Counted from the first letter of the stretch, positions 7,522-15,194 are shown. The stretch: 64,000 nt of DNA from Dyadobacter bucti (GCF_005869225.1 NZ_SWFP01000007.1:186001-250000); one strand, 5' to 3'. The notes: generated by a model not told the origin, from the letters alone. Program-made: numbers and translations.

Positions 7522-7724
7522 TGGATGATTTATCAGTTAGATATCATGAGTCCAACGAAAGGATAAAACTCATGGAACGGCAAATTTCTGGGTATCTTGA
7601 TGAGATTGAAAGACTCAGAGCAAAGGTTGAGATTGAAGAAAAAGCCTATGCCGCATTAAATGGATTATTCACGAAACTCATAGATCAAAAGATGGCAAAA
7701 GGGCAGTTTGGCTCACTTTCATAA
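7521..7724 (+). CDS. Coiled-coil mini-protein repeating the repressor tail, copy 2
   Basis: A 67-residue ORF with a GTG start overlapping the repressor stop (TAGTG). Residues 12-35 carry N-E-R-I-K-L-M-E-R-Q-I then Y-L-D-E-I-E-R-L, matching the repressor tail position by position (N-D-S-I-K-L-M-Q-R-Q-I, Y-L-D-I-I-D-D-L). There is no DNA-binding domain. It could form mixed coiled coils with the repressor and change its oligomer state; that is inference. A frameshifted repressor end was considered but rejected, because the match is to an internal tail segment already present in the repressor. Confidence 0.6.
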   Translation: MDDLSVRYHESNERIKLMERQISGYLDEIERLRAKVEIEEKAYAALNGLFTKLIDQKMAKGQFGSLS

Positions 7725-7767
7725 TTTAGAATTCAATAAATAGCTCACAATAAACCCTAATCTATCA

Positions 7768-7914
7768 ATGGAAACAAATGAAACTATTAAACAGATGCAA
7801 CGCCAGATCTCATGTCACATGGATATTATTGAGCGACTGAAGCGCGAGAACCAGGAGCTCCGAAAGAGTAACACCAATCTAAAAAATACTCCGATGGTTT
7901 TTTCTGAAATGTAG
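7768..7914 (+). CDS. Coiled-coil mini-protein repeating the repressor tail, copy 3
   Basis: A 48-residue ORF starting ATG-GAA-ACA. Residues 4-28 read N-E-T-I-K-Q-M-Q-R-Q-I then M-D-I-I-E-R-L-K-R-E-N, the third version of the tail motif seen in the repressor (about residues 101-125) and the 67-residue mini-protein. It ends N-T-P-M-V-F-S-E-M. It lies 43 bases after copy 2 in the same direction. No other domain is present. Preservation of spacing and key positions across three reading units argues against chance. Confidence 0.55.
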   Translation: METNETIKQMQRQISCHMDIIERLKRENQELRKSNTNLKNTPMVFSEM

Positions 7915-8122
7915 TTTGCCCTTCTGGAATTTAGTTTGGTTGCTGTGAAACGGAAATAGAACTATATCGACTTAGATCGTAATAAAACATCAAAAACAAA
8001 ATAACAATTGAATAACCCACTAGTTTAAAATCAGTTACATTATACACCGATAAGAATAATTATACTTGAAATTGTACCATTTGACATTTTCATATTTACC
8101 CCCTCTCAATACTTATACGCGC

Positions 8123-8662
8123 ATGAAGAATTTAATCTACTTAGCAATCACTCTAACCATATTAGGTGCCGGAGGTTACTATTACTGGTCGACACAAAAG
8201 GTAAAAAAATACGAGCAAGGTGCTCAGGAGTCTGTACAAACCATGTTACTGACAGCTCAGTTAGGGGAATCGGTTATCGATCTGTACTCGACTGTTTGGA
8301 GAAACGCTATTTATAAAGAGGGTGGATATTTTAATAGGGAAAGCGAGTACTATTTAAAAGATTTCAATGAAGCATTGTCGGCTGCCCAGGCAAATTCTGT
8401 CAAGAGTACTGACATGATACTGAAAAGCACAATGCACATTGACTCGTTGGTAAAATCTCTAAATGACCCTCCGGCAAAATACCAAGCTCTCCACGTCAAA
8501 CTGATTGATTTATATGGGATCTATAATGAGTATGTTTCATTAGCTATCGCCCCAAAAGGTTCGTTAACCAGCTTTAATGATAAGACCAACGAACTTTCAA
8601 GTGCCTTACTGAAGGTTAGAAAGGAAATACTGGTCCAGATGCCAGATCAAAAAATTGAGTAA
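8123..8662 (+). CDS. Membrane-anchored helical protein of unknown function
   Basis: A 179-residue protein from the ATG at 8123 (MKNLIYLAITLTILGAGGYYYW), which puts a single membrane helix (about 3-22) at the N-terminus; the earlier ATG at 8066 adds 19 unconvincing residues. The rest is predicted mostly helical and charged, without cysteine pairs or catalytic motifs. The layout resembles small chemoreceptor-like or four-helix-bundle envelope proteins, but no family is recognised. It is the first cargo gene after the lysogeny module and reads toward the paralogous pair. Confidence 0.65.
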   Translation: MKNLIYLAITLTILGAGGYYYWSTQKVKKYEQGAQESVQTMLLTAQLGESVIDLYSTVWRNAIYKEGGYFNRESEYYLKDFNEALSAAQANSVKSTDMILKSTMHIDSLVKSLNDPPAKYQALHVKLIDLYGIYNEYVSLAIAPKGSLTSFNDKTNELSSALLKVRKEILVQMPDQKIE

Positions 8663-8667
8663 TCACT

Positions 8668-8684
8668 CCTTAAACCGATCCGTA
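8668..8684. repeat. 17-base direct repeat, copy 1
   Basis: TCCTTAAACCGATCCGT occurs here, just after the stop of the membrane-anchored gene, and again at 9699-9715 after the stop of the first paralogue. Read on the minus strand both copies encode T-D-R-F-K-(E/D) followed by a stop. Copy 2 is the end of a 42-residue membrane ORF. At copy 1 the open frame continues upstream only as a short stretch without a start codon, so this looks like the remnant of a second copy of that small gene. Confidence 0.5.
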
Positions 8685-8739
8685 ACAGTATTGAAATCCC
8701 TGAGAACAAATAGATTTCTAAATAAAAATATTTCCTAAA

Positions 8740-9705
8740 ATGCCAGAACCCTCTCCCAGTCTATCAGCAATAAAAGATGCCCTAAGCAAAATAAATATCG
8801 ACGACTTGCAGATTCAATATGATAAAGTGACCAAAGGACAGCTTACGAAGACCAGGTTCAGCAATTTGAATCATTTTAAACAGGCCATTGATAGCATTGA
8901 GTCCTTGGGGTTAAGATTTCATTTTATCAATCTATTAAAAGAGTCAGAAGTATATCTAACTAATTATGATAGTTTCTCGGTGGAGGGATTATCTGGACAA
9001 GGAATAATAGATTCATCGTACATGCTACATAGCCAGATAGCTTCAATATTAGATTTCTTGAACCAAACGATAAAAGCCGACCCACCCGAAGCCATTCGAA
9101 TCAAGATCCCAGAATCGGACGATTTCCAAGAGATGGCTGTGCATTTAAATGATTTCAAAAAAGCTATTTCGATACCGATTCTTCACCCGGATGTTAACGG
9201 GCAAGTGAAAATTTTAAGAGGAGAACCGGGCTCGGTTTTGCTAGTCGTTTGGCTTGGAACATTAAAAGCCTGTAAAATGGTCGCCGAGCTATGTTGGTCA
9301 ACAATGGTGATCATTCAAAAAAAGGAGGAGATAGAACGATACAAGGAGCACACCCGCACACTAGAACTTGAAAATGATTACAAAGAGGCAATTTTAAGAG
9401 CCCAACAAAAGCAATTAGATAAGTTCACTGAAATAGAAATTACAGGGATTTTGGATAGAGAAGATATCACTCCTAATCCTGAATATATTCAAACCTTGAA
9501 GATGTCTATTAATACACTCGACCATCTATTCAGAAAAGGAGCAGAAATTCAACCAGCATTAGGTGCACCGCAAGATGTGATCAAGCAATTCCCCAAGATG
9601 GAAAAGATGTATCAAATCGAATCGAAGGTCAAGCAAATAGCTGAAATAGCAACCCCGGAGGCGGAAGTTAAAAAAACGAGAAAAAAGAAAGGAGTTAATC
9701 CTTAA
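8740..9705 (+). CDS. One-helix membrane protein with coiled coil, paralogue A
   Basis: A 321-residue protein of no family I recognise. Layout: a predicted helical soluble region (1-115); a conserved block R-I-K-I-P-E-S-D-D-F (about 119-128); I-L-R-G-E-P-G-S-V (about 159-167), leading into a hydrophobic segment that looks like one membrane helix; a long coiled coil (about 190-225) with A-Q-Q-K-Q-L; a C-terminal region with G-A-E-I-Q-P-A-L; and a Lys-rich tail. Paralogue B shares every block in the same order at about the same spacing. Nothing suggests an enzyme. Prophage-borne paired membrane proteins often act in exclusion or defence, but that is only a possibility. Confidence 0.8.
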   Translation: MPEPSPSLSAIKDALSKINIDDLQIQYDKVTKGQLTKTRFSNLNHFKQAIDSIESLGLRFHFINLLKESEVYLTNYDSFSVEGLSGQGIIDSSYMLHSQIASILDFLNQTIKADPPEAIRIKIPESDDFQEMAVHLNDFKKAISIPILHPDVNGQVKILRGEPGSVLLVVWLGTLKACKMVAELCWSTMVIIQKKEEIERYKEHTRTLELENDYKEAILRAQQKQLDKFTEIEITGILDREDITPNPEYIQTLKMSINTLDHLFRKGAEIQPALGAPQDVIKQFPKMEKMYQIESKVKQIAEIATPEAEVKKTRKKKGVNP

Positions 9706-9823
9706 ACCGATCCGTCCAGGGAGGCTGAACTATCCAAAGTCCGACAAGAGCCGCGCAGCAAATGATAAGTATACATTGAGCAGGAGCGCTCAGCTTAAAA
9801 AATAAGGATGTAAGATCTTCCAT
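9695..9823 (-). CDS. Antisense mini membrane protein, 42 residues
   Basis: A short minus-strand ORF in the gap between the two paralogues, overlapping the 3' end of paralogue A by 11 bases. It starts MEDLTSLFFKLSAPAQ, has one membrane helix (C-I-L-I-I-C-C-A-A-L-V-G-L-W-I-V), then P-P-W and the charged end T-D-R-F-K-D. The last codons coincide with the 17-base repeat also seen at 8668. Small one-helix products in prophage cargo can be toxins or exclusion factors; no evidence decides this. Confidence 0.4.
   Translation of the reverse strand: MEDLTSLFFKLSAPAQCILIICCAALVGLWIVQPPWTDRFKD
9699..9715. repeat. 17-base direct repeat, copy 2
   Basis: Second copy of TCCTTAAACCGATCCGT, identical to 8668-8684. 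Here it spans the stop of paralogue A on the plus strand and the last codons of the 42-residue ORF on the minus strand. Finding the same sequence after two successive cargo genes suggests that a small convergent gene was duplicated together with, or recombined between, the cargo units. Confidence 0.5.
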
Positions 9824-9884
9824 AGTGTGAGAAAATTGATCTCAAAGTTAATAGGATTTTAGAATATATGTATTTCCTGGTATT

Positions 9885-10802
9885 ATGAACATAATTGAGT
9901 TCAAGAATGAACTAAGCCGAATTAACTTCGGCCCACATAACTTCGCAATTGATAGGTACTTCGACCCGAAAAAATCAACCAATATGGTGAAGGTGTCGGG
10001 ATTTAAAAATTTCCGGTGGTCATTGGACGAGTTAGAAAGAACTGGAGCATTCAACTCTATAATCAACGCGCTCAAAGGGACCACGTTGCTAACAATTGAA
10101 GACGACACCTTCTCCCTCCCAGAGGAGGTCTATTCAGTGAGTGTCCCGTACTTAAATGACCTAAATAATTCCTACAAAGCATTTGTCGAGTTTCTGGAGC
10201 ACAATTTCCCTGAACCAGAGGGTGAATCAATTAGAATTAAGCTTCCAGAAACAGAAGATTTCGACGAATTAGAGAAAACCGCCAATCTTTTAAAACACGC
10301 ACTTTCAACTCCGTTAAAACTGCCTGAGATTAACGGATCATTAAGGATAATCAGAGGTGAACCCGGATCGGTCTGGCTGTTGGTAGGGATAGGCGGTTTG
10401 ATAGCTATGAAATTGATTGCTGAATTGTGCTGGGCTGCCGCAGTTGTTAGAAAAAAGAAACTAGAAGGGGACTTTCTTGCACAGCAAGTCAGGGAACTTG
10501 AAATGAATGTCGATCAAAAGGAAGTCGTCTTCGAGGCGCAGAAGGTTTATATTAACAAACTTATCGAGTCTGAGGGGGAGGCGCTTCTAACGAAAATGGA
10601 CCTCCCAGAAGGACACATAAAGTCCATAACTCATGCAATAATTTGTTTAGAAGAAATTTTCAAAAAAGGTGGCGAGGTACATCCAAGTTTAACGACCTCT
10701 GAAAGTGTCGCAAATTTATTTCCATCTAATTCAAATTTCCACATTCTCGAGTCTCATATAAAGCAACTTGGAGACCGTACCAACTCCGAATCTAACATAT
10801 AA
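9885..10802 (+). CDS. One-helix membrane protein with coiled coil, paralogue B
   Basis: A 305-residue protein, clearly homologous to the preceding 321-residue protein. Shared blocks, in order: R-I-K-L-P-E-T-E-D-F (about 113-122); I-N-G-S-L-R-I-I-R-G-E-P-G-S-V (about 147-161); a single hydrophobic helix after it (G-I-G-G-L-I-A-M-K-L-I-A-E-L-C-W-A-A); a coiled coil with E-A-Q-K; and G-G-E-V-H-P-S-L in the last third. The N-terminal 110 residues are much more diverged than the core, which would suit different ligands on a common membrane scaffold. The HTH gene starts seven bases after its stop, so the two are probably cotranscribed. Confidence 0.8.
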   Translation: MNIIEFKNELSRINFGPHNFAIDRYFDPKKSTNMVKVSGFKNFRWSLDELERTGAFNSIINALKGTTLLTIEDDTFSLPEEVYSVSVPYLNDLNNSYKAFVEFLEHNFPEPEGESIRIKLPETEDFDELEKTANLLKHALSTPLKLPEINGSLRIIRGEPGSVWLLVGIGGLIAMKLIAELCWAAAVVRKKKLEGDFLAQQVRELEMNVDQKEVVFEAQKVYINKLIESEGEALLTKMDLPEGHIKSITHAIICLEEIFKKGGEVHPSLTTSESVANLFPSNSNFHILESHIKQLGDRTNSESNI

Positions 10803-10809
10803 TCCACAC

Positions 10810-11670
10810 ATGGCAGAAGAAGTACCAAAGGATCAACCTACTGAACCAAAGAAAAAAAGATTCCGCAGATCAACCACACCGAAGAAGAAGCCGGTAAAGA
10901 CTGCGGATCTGCCCGATTCGATTGAAATTTTTGAAAGGTTTAACCAGGTAGTCGATTACTTATTGAAGGAGAAAATAATGAAGAGTAAATATTACTTCAC
11001 AAATAAGTATGGCCTGGGTGCTACGATCTTCAGTTTAAAATCAAACAGTAAAACCGCGTCCTTAGTGCCGGCCGCGTTCCTGGCGCTTTTAGTGAAAGAA
11101 TTCGGGGTTTCTGCTCATTGGCTTTTGACAGGTGAGGGCCCGATGACCTACAAAACAATAAAACCTGAAGATCAGGAGGAATATACTTTCCTGAATGAGG
11201 TCAAAGAATTTGACTTAGATGCACTCATACCGCACCATGCGACGCTATGGATCAATAAACCTTTAAAGATCTATAAAAGGGAAGGCTCCAAAAATTATTT
11301 CCTTTACGATAGCGAGACCAAAAAGCTTTTTGAATTTGAGTCTGGGGAGTTCAACCCGTTGACAAGAGCAAATGAATACAAAAAAGTCTTGAAAGCGTTT
11401 CGGGAGAAATTTAAACCAATATTGGATTACAACTTTACCAGAGAAGTAACAGATTTCAATATCGATGAGTACAGGCAAGTAGCAAGTTGGATCAGGATAA
11501 AGTTTTTCACAATATATAGCAAACCAGGTCTATCTACTTTCTTTCTGTTGGATCAGAAACAAAACAGACTGTTTGAGTTTATCGCTCTCAATCATTTCAA
11601 ACTTGACGACGAGAAAGAGCAGCGCAAAGTTGTTAAAGAATTCCGCTTGATGAACTTCGATAATAATTGA
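10810..11670 (+). CDS. Repressor-like HTH protein with duplicated C-terminal domain
   Basis: A 286-residue protein from the ATG at 10810 (MAEEVPKDQPTEPKKKR); an ATG at 10768 would overlap paralogue B. A Lys/Pro-rich leader (1-35) precedes an HTH region (about 40-105, K-S-K-Y-Y-F-T-N-K-Y-G-L) that ends with H-W-L-L-T-G-E-G-P-M, the same closing motif as the CI-like repressor. The rest holds two copies of one unit: (A-T-L-W-I ... K-I-Y-K-R ... N-Y-F-L-Y-D ... L-F-E-F ... V-L-K-A-F-R) and (A-S-W-I-R-I ... T-I-Y-S-K ... F-F-L-L-D ... L-F-E-F ... V-V-K-E-F-R). It may regulate the paralogous pair; the function of the repeated unit is unknown. Confidence 0.75.
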   Translation: MAEEVPKDQPTEPKKKRFRRSTTPKKKPVKTADLPDSIEIFERFNQVVDYLLKEKIMKSKYYFTNKYGLGATIFSLKSNSKTASLVPAAFLALLVKEFGVSAHWLLTGEGPMTYKTIKPEDQEEYTFLNEVKEFDLDALIPHHATLWINKPLKIYKREGSKNYFLYDSETKKLFEFESGEFNPLTRANEYKKVLKAFREKFKPILDYNFTREVTDFNIDEYRQVASWIRIKFFTIYSKPGLSTFFLLDQKQNRLFEFIALNHFKLDDEKEQRKVVKEFRLMNFDNN

Positions 11671-11816
11671 ATTAGGACTGGATAACGGGCTCCCGAGTGG
11701 ACTTTCAGTGTCTATTATTTTGAATTTTACTTTCGGAAAACAGTTTGTTAGCTAACTGATTGAACAAAATGACCCTAAGCATTTAAAAGTATTGGAAACC
11801 AAAAATCAATCAAGAA

Positions 11817-13112
11817 ATGGTTGCTTTACTAATATTCCTTCTGGTAATCTCGATTCTCAACCTTATTTTGTCTGTCGCTGTTTTACGGGCTGTATCCATA
11901 TTTTTTCGTTCAAGGCCTGCCGACACGCATTATATTCTGGCATCTGCCAAAAGGTCTAAGTACATTGAAGTTTTAGTTGATGGTTTAGAATATGGCGAAA
12001 CTAAACGGATAGTTTACAATGCGCGGCCAAGAACAAGCGAGGATGACATATTCACATGGTATAATGATCTTAATAAAGATAAGCCCACAATCAAAGAATT
12101 ATTGTTTGTGACAGACAGAAAATTTGTTGCTGATCCAGAAAGCAAGTCGACTATTTCTGAGCGGCCAAATCTTTACATTCATGCAAAAAAATATTACGGC
12201 ACAGAGGGGGTGGATTATCCTATGGGATATGAGTTAGGCCGATGTTGGGTATCCATTCCCAAGAGCCATAAATACGGAGGCTTGGAAAAACCTTTCAGCG
12301 TCTTTGGCTTGCAGCTGGAAGCGGAATCGGACCAGGATCATATCGTCTTTAAAGGGTTGGAAAAATTTACTTATGAATATTTTTGCGACTATCTAAAAAG
12401 CCACGGAGGAATATCGAAAAGCGCCTTGGTCTATATTCATGGATACAACACGAGTTTTGACGACGCCGCAAAACGAACAGCGCAAATGGTTTATGATTTA
12501 AATTTCGGCGGTATTGGGATGTTCTATTCGTGGCCATCGCAAGAAAAGACAGTCGCCTATCCAGTCGACTCTGCAAATATCCCCTGGACGGAGATTCACT
12601 TAACAAATTTTCTACAACATTTCAGCAATATCGAAGCTATCGAGAATTTATACATTATTGCGCATAGTATGGGCACCCGACTAGTAGAAAACGCTTTGAC
12701 GGCACGCAAACAGCGGGGTAACCCAAAACAAGTTATTAGGGAATTAATACTCGCCGCACCTGATATAGACGAAAGGATTTTTAAAGAGAAGATTGCTCCA
12801 ATACTCCCAGGAGTTGCAGAGAGAACGACTGTCTACCGATCCGGCGACGACGTCGCGCTACTTGCCTCCCACAAGTTCAATGGTTTTGCCAGACTGGGCG
12901 ATGTTCGTAATGGCATCAACACATATAAGCAGATTGATATGATCGATGCGACCGGGTTCAAAACCGACTTTCTTGGTCATAGCGACTATGCGTCTTCTCC
13001 TGAGTTATTATACGACATTAACGGGGTTCTGGCAGGCAAGCCGATTTCAGAAAGACCGCGGCTATTAAAAGAGGAACATGATCCTGTCCCTTATTGGAGA
13101 ATTTACAAATAG
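11817..13112 (+). CDS. Membrane-anchored alpha/beta hydrolase (DUF900-like)
   Basis: A 431-residue protein with an N-terminal membrane helix (about 2-32), a variable region (35-190) and a C-terminal alpha/beta-hydrolase domain. Motifs: oxyanion strand V-Y-I-H-G-Y-N (about 205), nucleophile A-H-S-M-G (about 284-288), then S-G-D-D-V-A-L-L-A-S and G-H-S-D-Y supplying the likely Asp and His. This matches the DUF900/COG4782 esterase-like family. It lies between the cargo pair and tRNA-Val, with 146 bases before it and 132 after. The substrate is unknown; a lipase or esterase acting at the membrane is a reasonable guess. Confidence 0.8.
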   Translation: MVALLIFLLVISILNLILSVAVLRAVSIFFRSRPADTHYILASAKRSKYIEVLVDGLEYGETKRIVYNARPRTSEDDIFTWYNDLNKDKPTIKELLFVTDRKFVADPESKSTISERPNLYIHAKKYYGTEGVDYPMGYELGRCWVSIPKSHKYGGLEKPFSVFGLQLEAESDQDHIVFKGLEKFTYEYFCDYLKSHGGISKSALVYIHGYNTSFDDAAKRTAQMVYDLNFGGIGMFYSWPSQEKTVAYPVDSANIPWTEIHLTNFLQHFSNIEAIENLYIIAHSMGTRLVENALTARKQRGNPKQVIRELILAAPDIDERIFKEKIAPILPGVAERTTVYRSGDDVALLASHKFNGFARLGDVRNGINTYKQIDMIDATGFKTDFLGHSDYASSPELLYDINGVLAGKPISERPRLLKEEHDPVPYWRIYK

Positions 13113-13244
13113 CAGTACCATAAAGATCGATCCTGAAACACAAAAAAAGCGAGGATCTTAGTAAATGTTTCAGTGTAGTTTCAGTCAAATTTCCAAAACC
13201 ACACTTAAAACGCTGATTAAATGCACGTTGAATAAAATCAAGAG

Positions 13245-13319
13245 TAGGACGTAGCGGGTTCGAACCGCTGACCTCCGCCCTGTCAAGGCGGCGCTCTGAA
13301 CCAACTGAGCTAACATCCT
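13245..13319 (-). tRNA. tRNA-Val (anticodon GAC)
   Basis: The minus strand folds into a full cloverleaf of 75 bases: acceptor stem AGGATGT/ACGTCCT (7 pairs, one G-T), D-arm GCTC/GAGC, anticodon stem CCGCC/GGCGG around loop TTGACAG, 5-base variable loop, and T-arm AGCGG-TTCGAAC-CCGCT. The anticodon GAC reads GUC/GUU valine codons. CCA is not encoded. The 3' half faces the phage-like region, the orientation expected when an integrase uses the T-arm/acceptor sequence as attachment site. Confidence 0.95.
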
Positions 13320-13343
13320 TTTTCACGAAGTCGCGATATTAAT

Positions 13344-14657
13344 TTAATTTCCATTACGATCCAATTCATACTGATAAACTTTCTGTGATGGAATTCTGGA
13401 TAGCAGAATCAACCCAACCACAAAGATCAAAAGCAGTGCAAGGATACTGTTTCTCATACTGCCTGTCAAATACTCTACGGTACCGTAAATAAAAGTCCCG
13501 ATCACAATGGCAAGCTTCTCGCTGACGTCATAAAAACTAAAAAATGAAGCCGTGTCCTGTGTATTTTCCGGAATAAGCTTCGAATAAGTTGCACGCGAAA
13601 GTGACTGAATGCCTCCCATTACTAAACCCACCGCGCATGCAACAATATAGAATTCCATTGCCTCAGTAGTAAAGTACGCTCCGGTACAAATAAAGATCCA
13701 GATCGTAACACCCACCATCAGCGCATAAATATTGCCTATTCTCGCAGACAGAGAGGCGAAAGCAAATGATCCTGCAATCCCTACCAGTTGAATCAATAAA
13801 ACAGTTATAATAAGACTCTGCGAAGGTAATTTCAGTTCACTTGCCCCGAAAATTGTGGCTACGTACATAACAGTCCTCAACCCCATGGTATAAATAAAAA
13901 AAGCGCTGAGGAACTTCGCAAGATAGGGCTGGTCTTTTAGTTGGAAATAAACCTTTTTGAGTTCTGTAAATCCATTCAATAACCACCGGCCGTTTTTTTC
14001 ACGTTTAATATGTTGCGAGGGCAGATAATGGAAAGGGATCTGCGCAAACAGTATCCACCAAAGCCCTACTGTGAAAAACGAAATCCGGGCAGGCAAAGCT
14101 TTTTCAGTGATGCCATAAAACTGCGGGAAAAGTACCATGCTCAAATTGAAAAGCAGCAGGATTACGCTGCCCAGGTAACCCATCGAAAATCCGCGCGCAC
14201 TATACCTGTCATAGTTTTCTTCGGTTGCAATTTCGGGAAGATACGAATCGTAAAACACAATGCTGCCGCTCCATCCGATCAGGCTAAGCGCAAAAAGAAA
14301 CACAGACAATATGAGTGTATCTTTTGTAAAAAAATACAGCAGCATGCAGCTGGTAGCGCCCAGATAACAGAAAAACTTCATAAACCTCTTCTTCTTGCCC
14401 GTGAAATCGGCAATGGCAGTACATAACGGAATGATGAGAGCTGTAATCAGGAATGAGACGGAAACCGTGTAGGAAAACAAGATGGAGCTTTTTATTTCCA
14501 GCCCGAAAAAATGAATATTGGGCGTTCCTGATATGCTCAAAGCTGTGGCGCTGAAATAAACCGGGAAAATACTGGAAACAATAACCAGCGCATGGACAGA
14601 ATTAGCCCAGTCGTACATACACCAGGCATTGATGATAGAAGGATTGTTTTTTTGCAT
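13344..14657 (-). CDS. MFS transporter, UMF1/Atg22-like
   Basis: A 437-residue polytopic membrane protein with about 12 hydrophobic segments. The N-terminus (N-A-W-C-M-Y-D-W-A-N-S-V, residues 10-21) and the Y-D-S-Y-L-P-E-I loop near residue 130 are hallmarks of the UMF1 family related to vacuole effluxer Atg22. A conserved G-G-I-Q-S-L-S-R-A-T-Y-S loop lies near residue 350. It is an inner-membrane major facilitator whose substrate is not known, perhaps an amino acid or sugar. It is the first chromosomal gene beyond tRNA-Val, and a terminator separates it from the lipoprotein gene upstream. Confidence 0.88.
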   Translation of the reverse strand: MQKNNPSIINAWCMYDWANSVHALVIVSSIFPVYFSATALSISGTPNIHFFGLEIKSSILFSYTVSVSFLITALIIPLCTAIADFTGKKKRFMKFFCYLGATSCMLLYFFTKDTLILSVFLFALSLIGWSGSIVFYDSYLPEIATEENYDRYSARGFSMGYLGSVILLLFNLSMVLFPQFYGITEKALPARISFFTVGLWWILFAQIPFHYLPSQHIKREKNGRWLLNGFTELKKVYFQLKDQPYLAKFLSAFFIYTMGLRTVMYVATIFGASELKLPSQSLIITVLLIQLVGIAGSFAFASLSARIGNIYALMVGVTIWIFICTGAYFTTEAMEFYIVACAVGLVMGGIQSLSRATYSKLIPENTQDTASFFSFYDVSEKLAIVIGTFIYGTVEYLTGSMRNSILALLLIFVVGLILLSRIPSQKVYQYELDRNGN

Positions 14658-14684
14658 GAAAAACGAATTTGATGCAAAATAAGA

Positions 14685-14710
14685 AAAGCGACAGATTTCT
14701 CCGTCGCTTT
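14685..14710 (-). terminator. Rho-independent terminator after the lipoprotein gene
   Basis: The inverted repeat AAAGCGAC (14685-14692) / GTCGCTTT (14703-14710) has a 10-base loop. With one bulge the pairing extends further into the flanking A and T runs (AATAAG / CTTATT). On the minus strand the second arm is followed by a T-rich run, as in an intrinsic terminator. It lies between the stop of the lipoprotein gene and the start of the MFS gene and would separate the two leftward units. Confidence 0.7.
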
Positions 14711-14735
14711 CTTATTTATCAGGTGTCGTTACCAC

Positions 14736-15194
14736 CTACTTAATGACCGGTGCAAAAACCATAATAGTTTCTTGCTCTACACCATTGACCGGCATTTTAC
14801 TTTTCAACCTTAACTTGCTGTTAGATAATTCCTCTACCCCAAATTCGCCGGAGAATCCCGATATTTTAATATCGAGTATCTTACTCTCATTGATAAGATA
14901 CCAGGTACCTCCGTTGATCACCTGGCTGGATCTCTGATCAATGGCTTTGGTAACATTGTTTTTGAGAAACTGTATATCCATTACTTCCTTAATAGACTGA
15001 GTCTGAGTATTGAGCTGCTTGATTGGGATGTCCGTACCTTTCAAATCTGTAACAGTGGACATCCGCCAGGGATAGTTGATCAGAATTTTATCCTTTTCAG
15101 TTGGCTCAGGAGTTACATTGTTATCTTTATCTTTACAGGAAGCCAATAACAACAACGCTGAAAAAAGGGGTAACAGAACGAATAATTTTTTCAT
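14736..15194 (-). CDS. Lipoprotein, lipocalin-like
   Basis: A 152-residue lipoprotein read from the ATG at 15194 (MKKLFVLLPLFSALLLLASC). The lipobox is L-L-A-S-C, followed by K-D-K-D, a Bacteroidota export context. The upstream ATG at 15218 is less likely because a -7-type box, TAAGTTTG, on the minus strand at 15228-15221 would place the transcript start downstream of it. The mature part has the strand pattern of lipocalin-like (DUF5004-type) domains: W-R-M-S-T-V near the start and G-G-T-W-Y-L in the middle. Ligand unknown; it is probably anchored in the outer membrane. Confidence 0.75.
   Translation of the reverse strand: MKKLFVLLPLFSALLLLASCKDKDNNVTPEPTEKDKILINYPWRMSTVTDLKGTDIPIKQLNTQTQSIKEVMDIQFLKNNVTKAIDQRSSQVINGGTWYLINESKILDIKISGFSGEFGVEELSNSKLRLKSKMPVNGVEQETIMVFAPVIK

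Noticed and set aside
7521-7724. Frameshifted end of the CI-like repressor
   Set aside because: The matching segment is already present inside the repressor tail, so this is a repeat rather than a displaced end.
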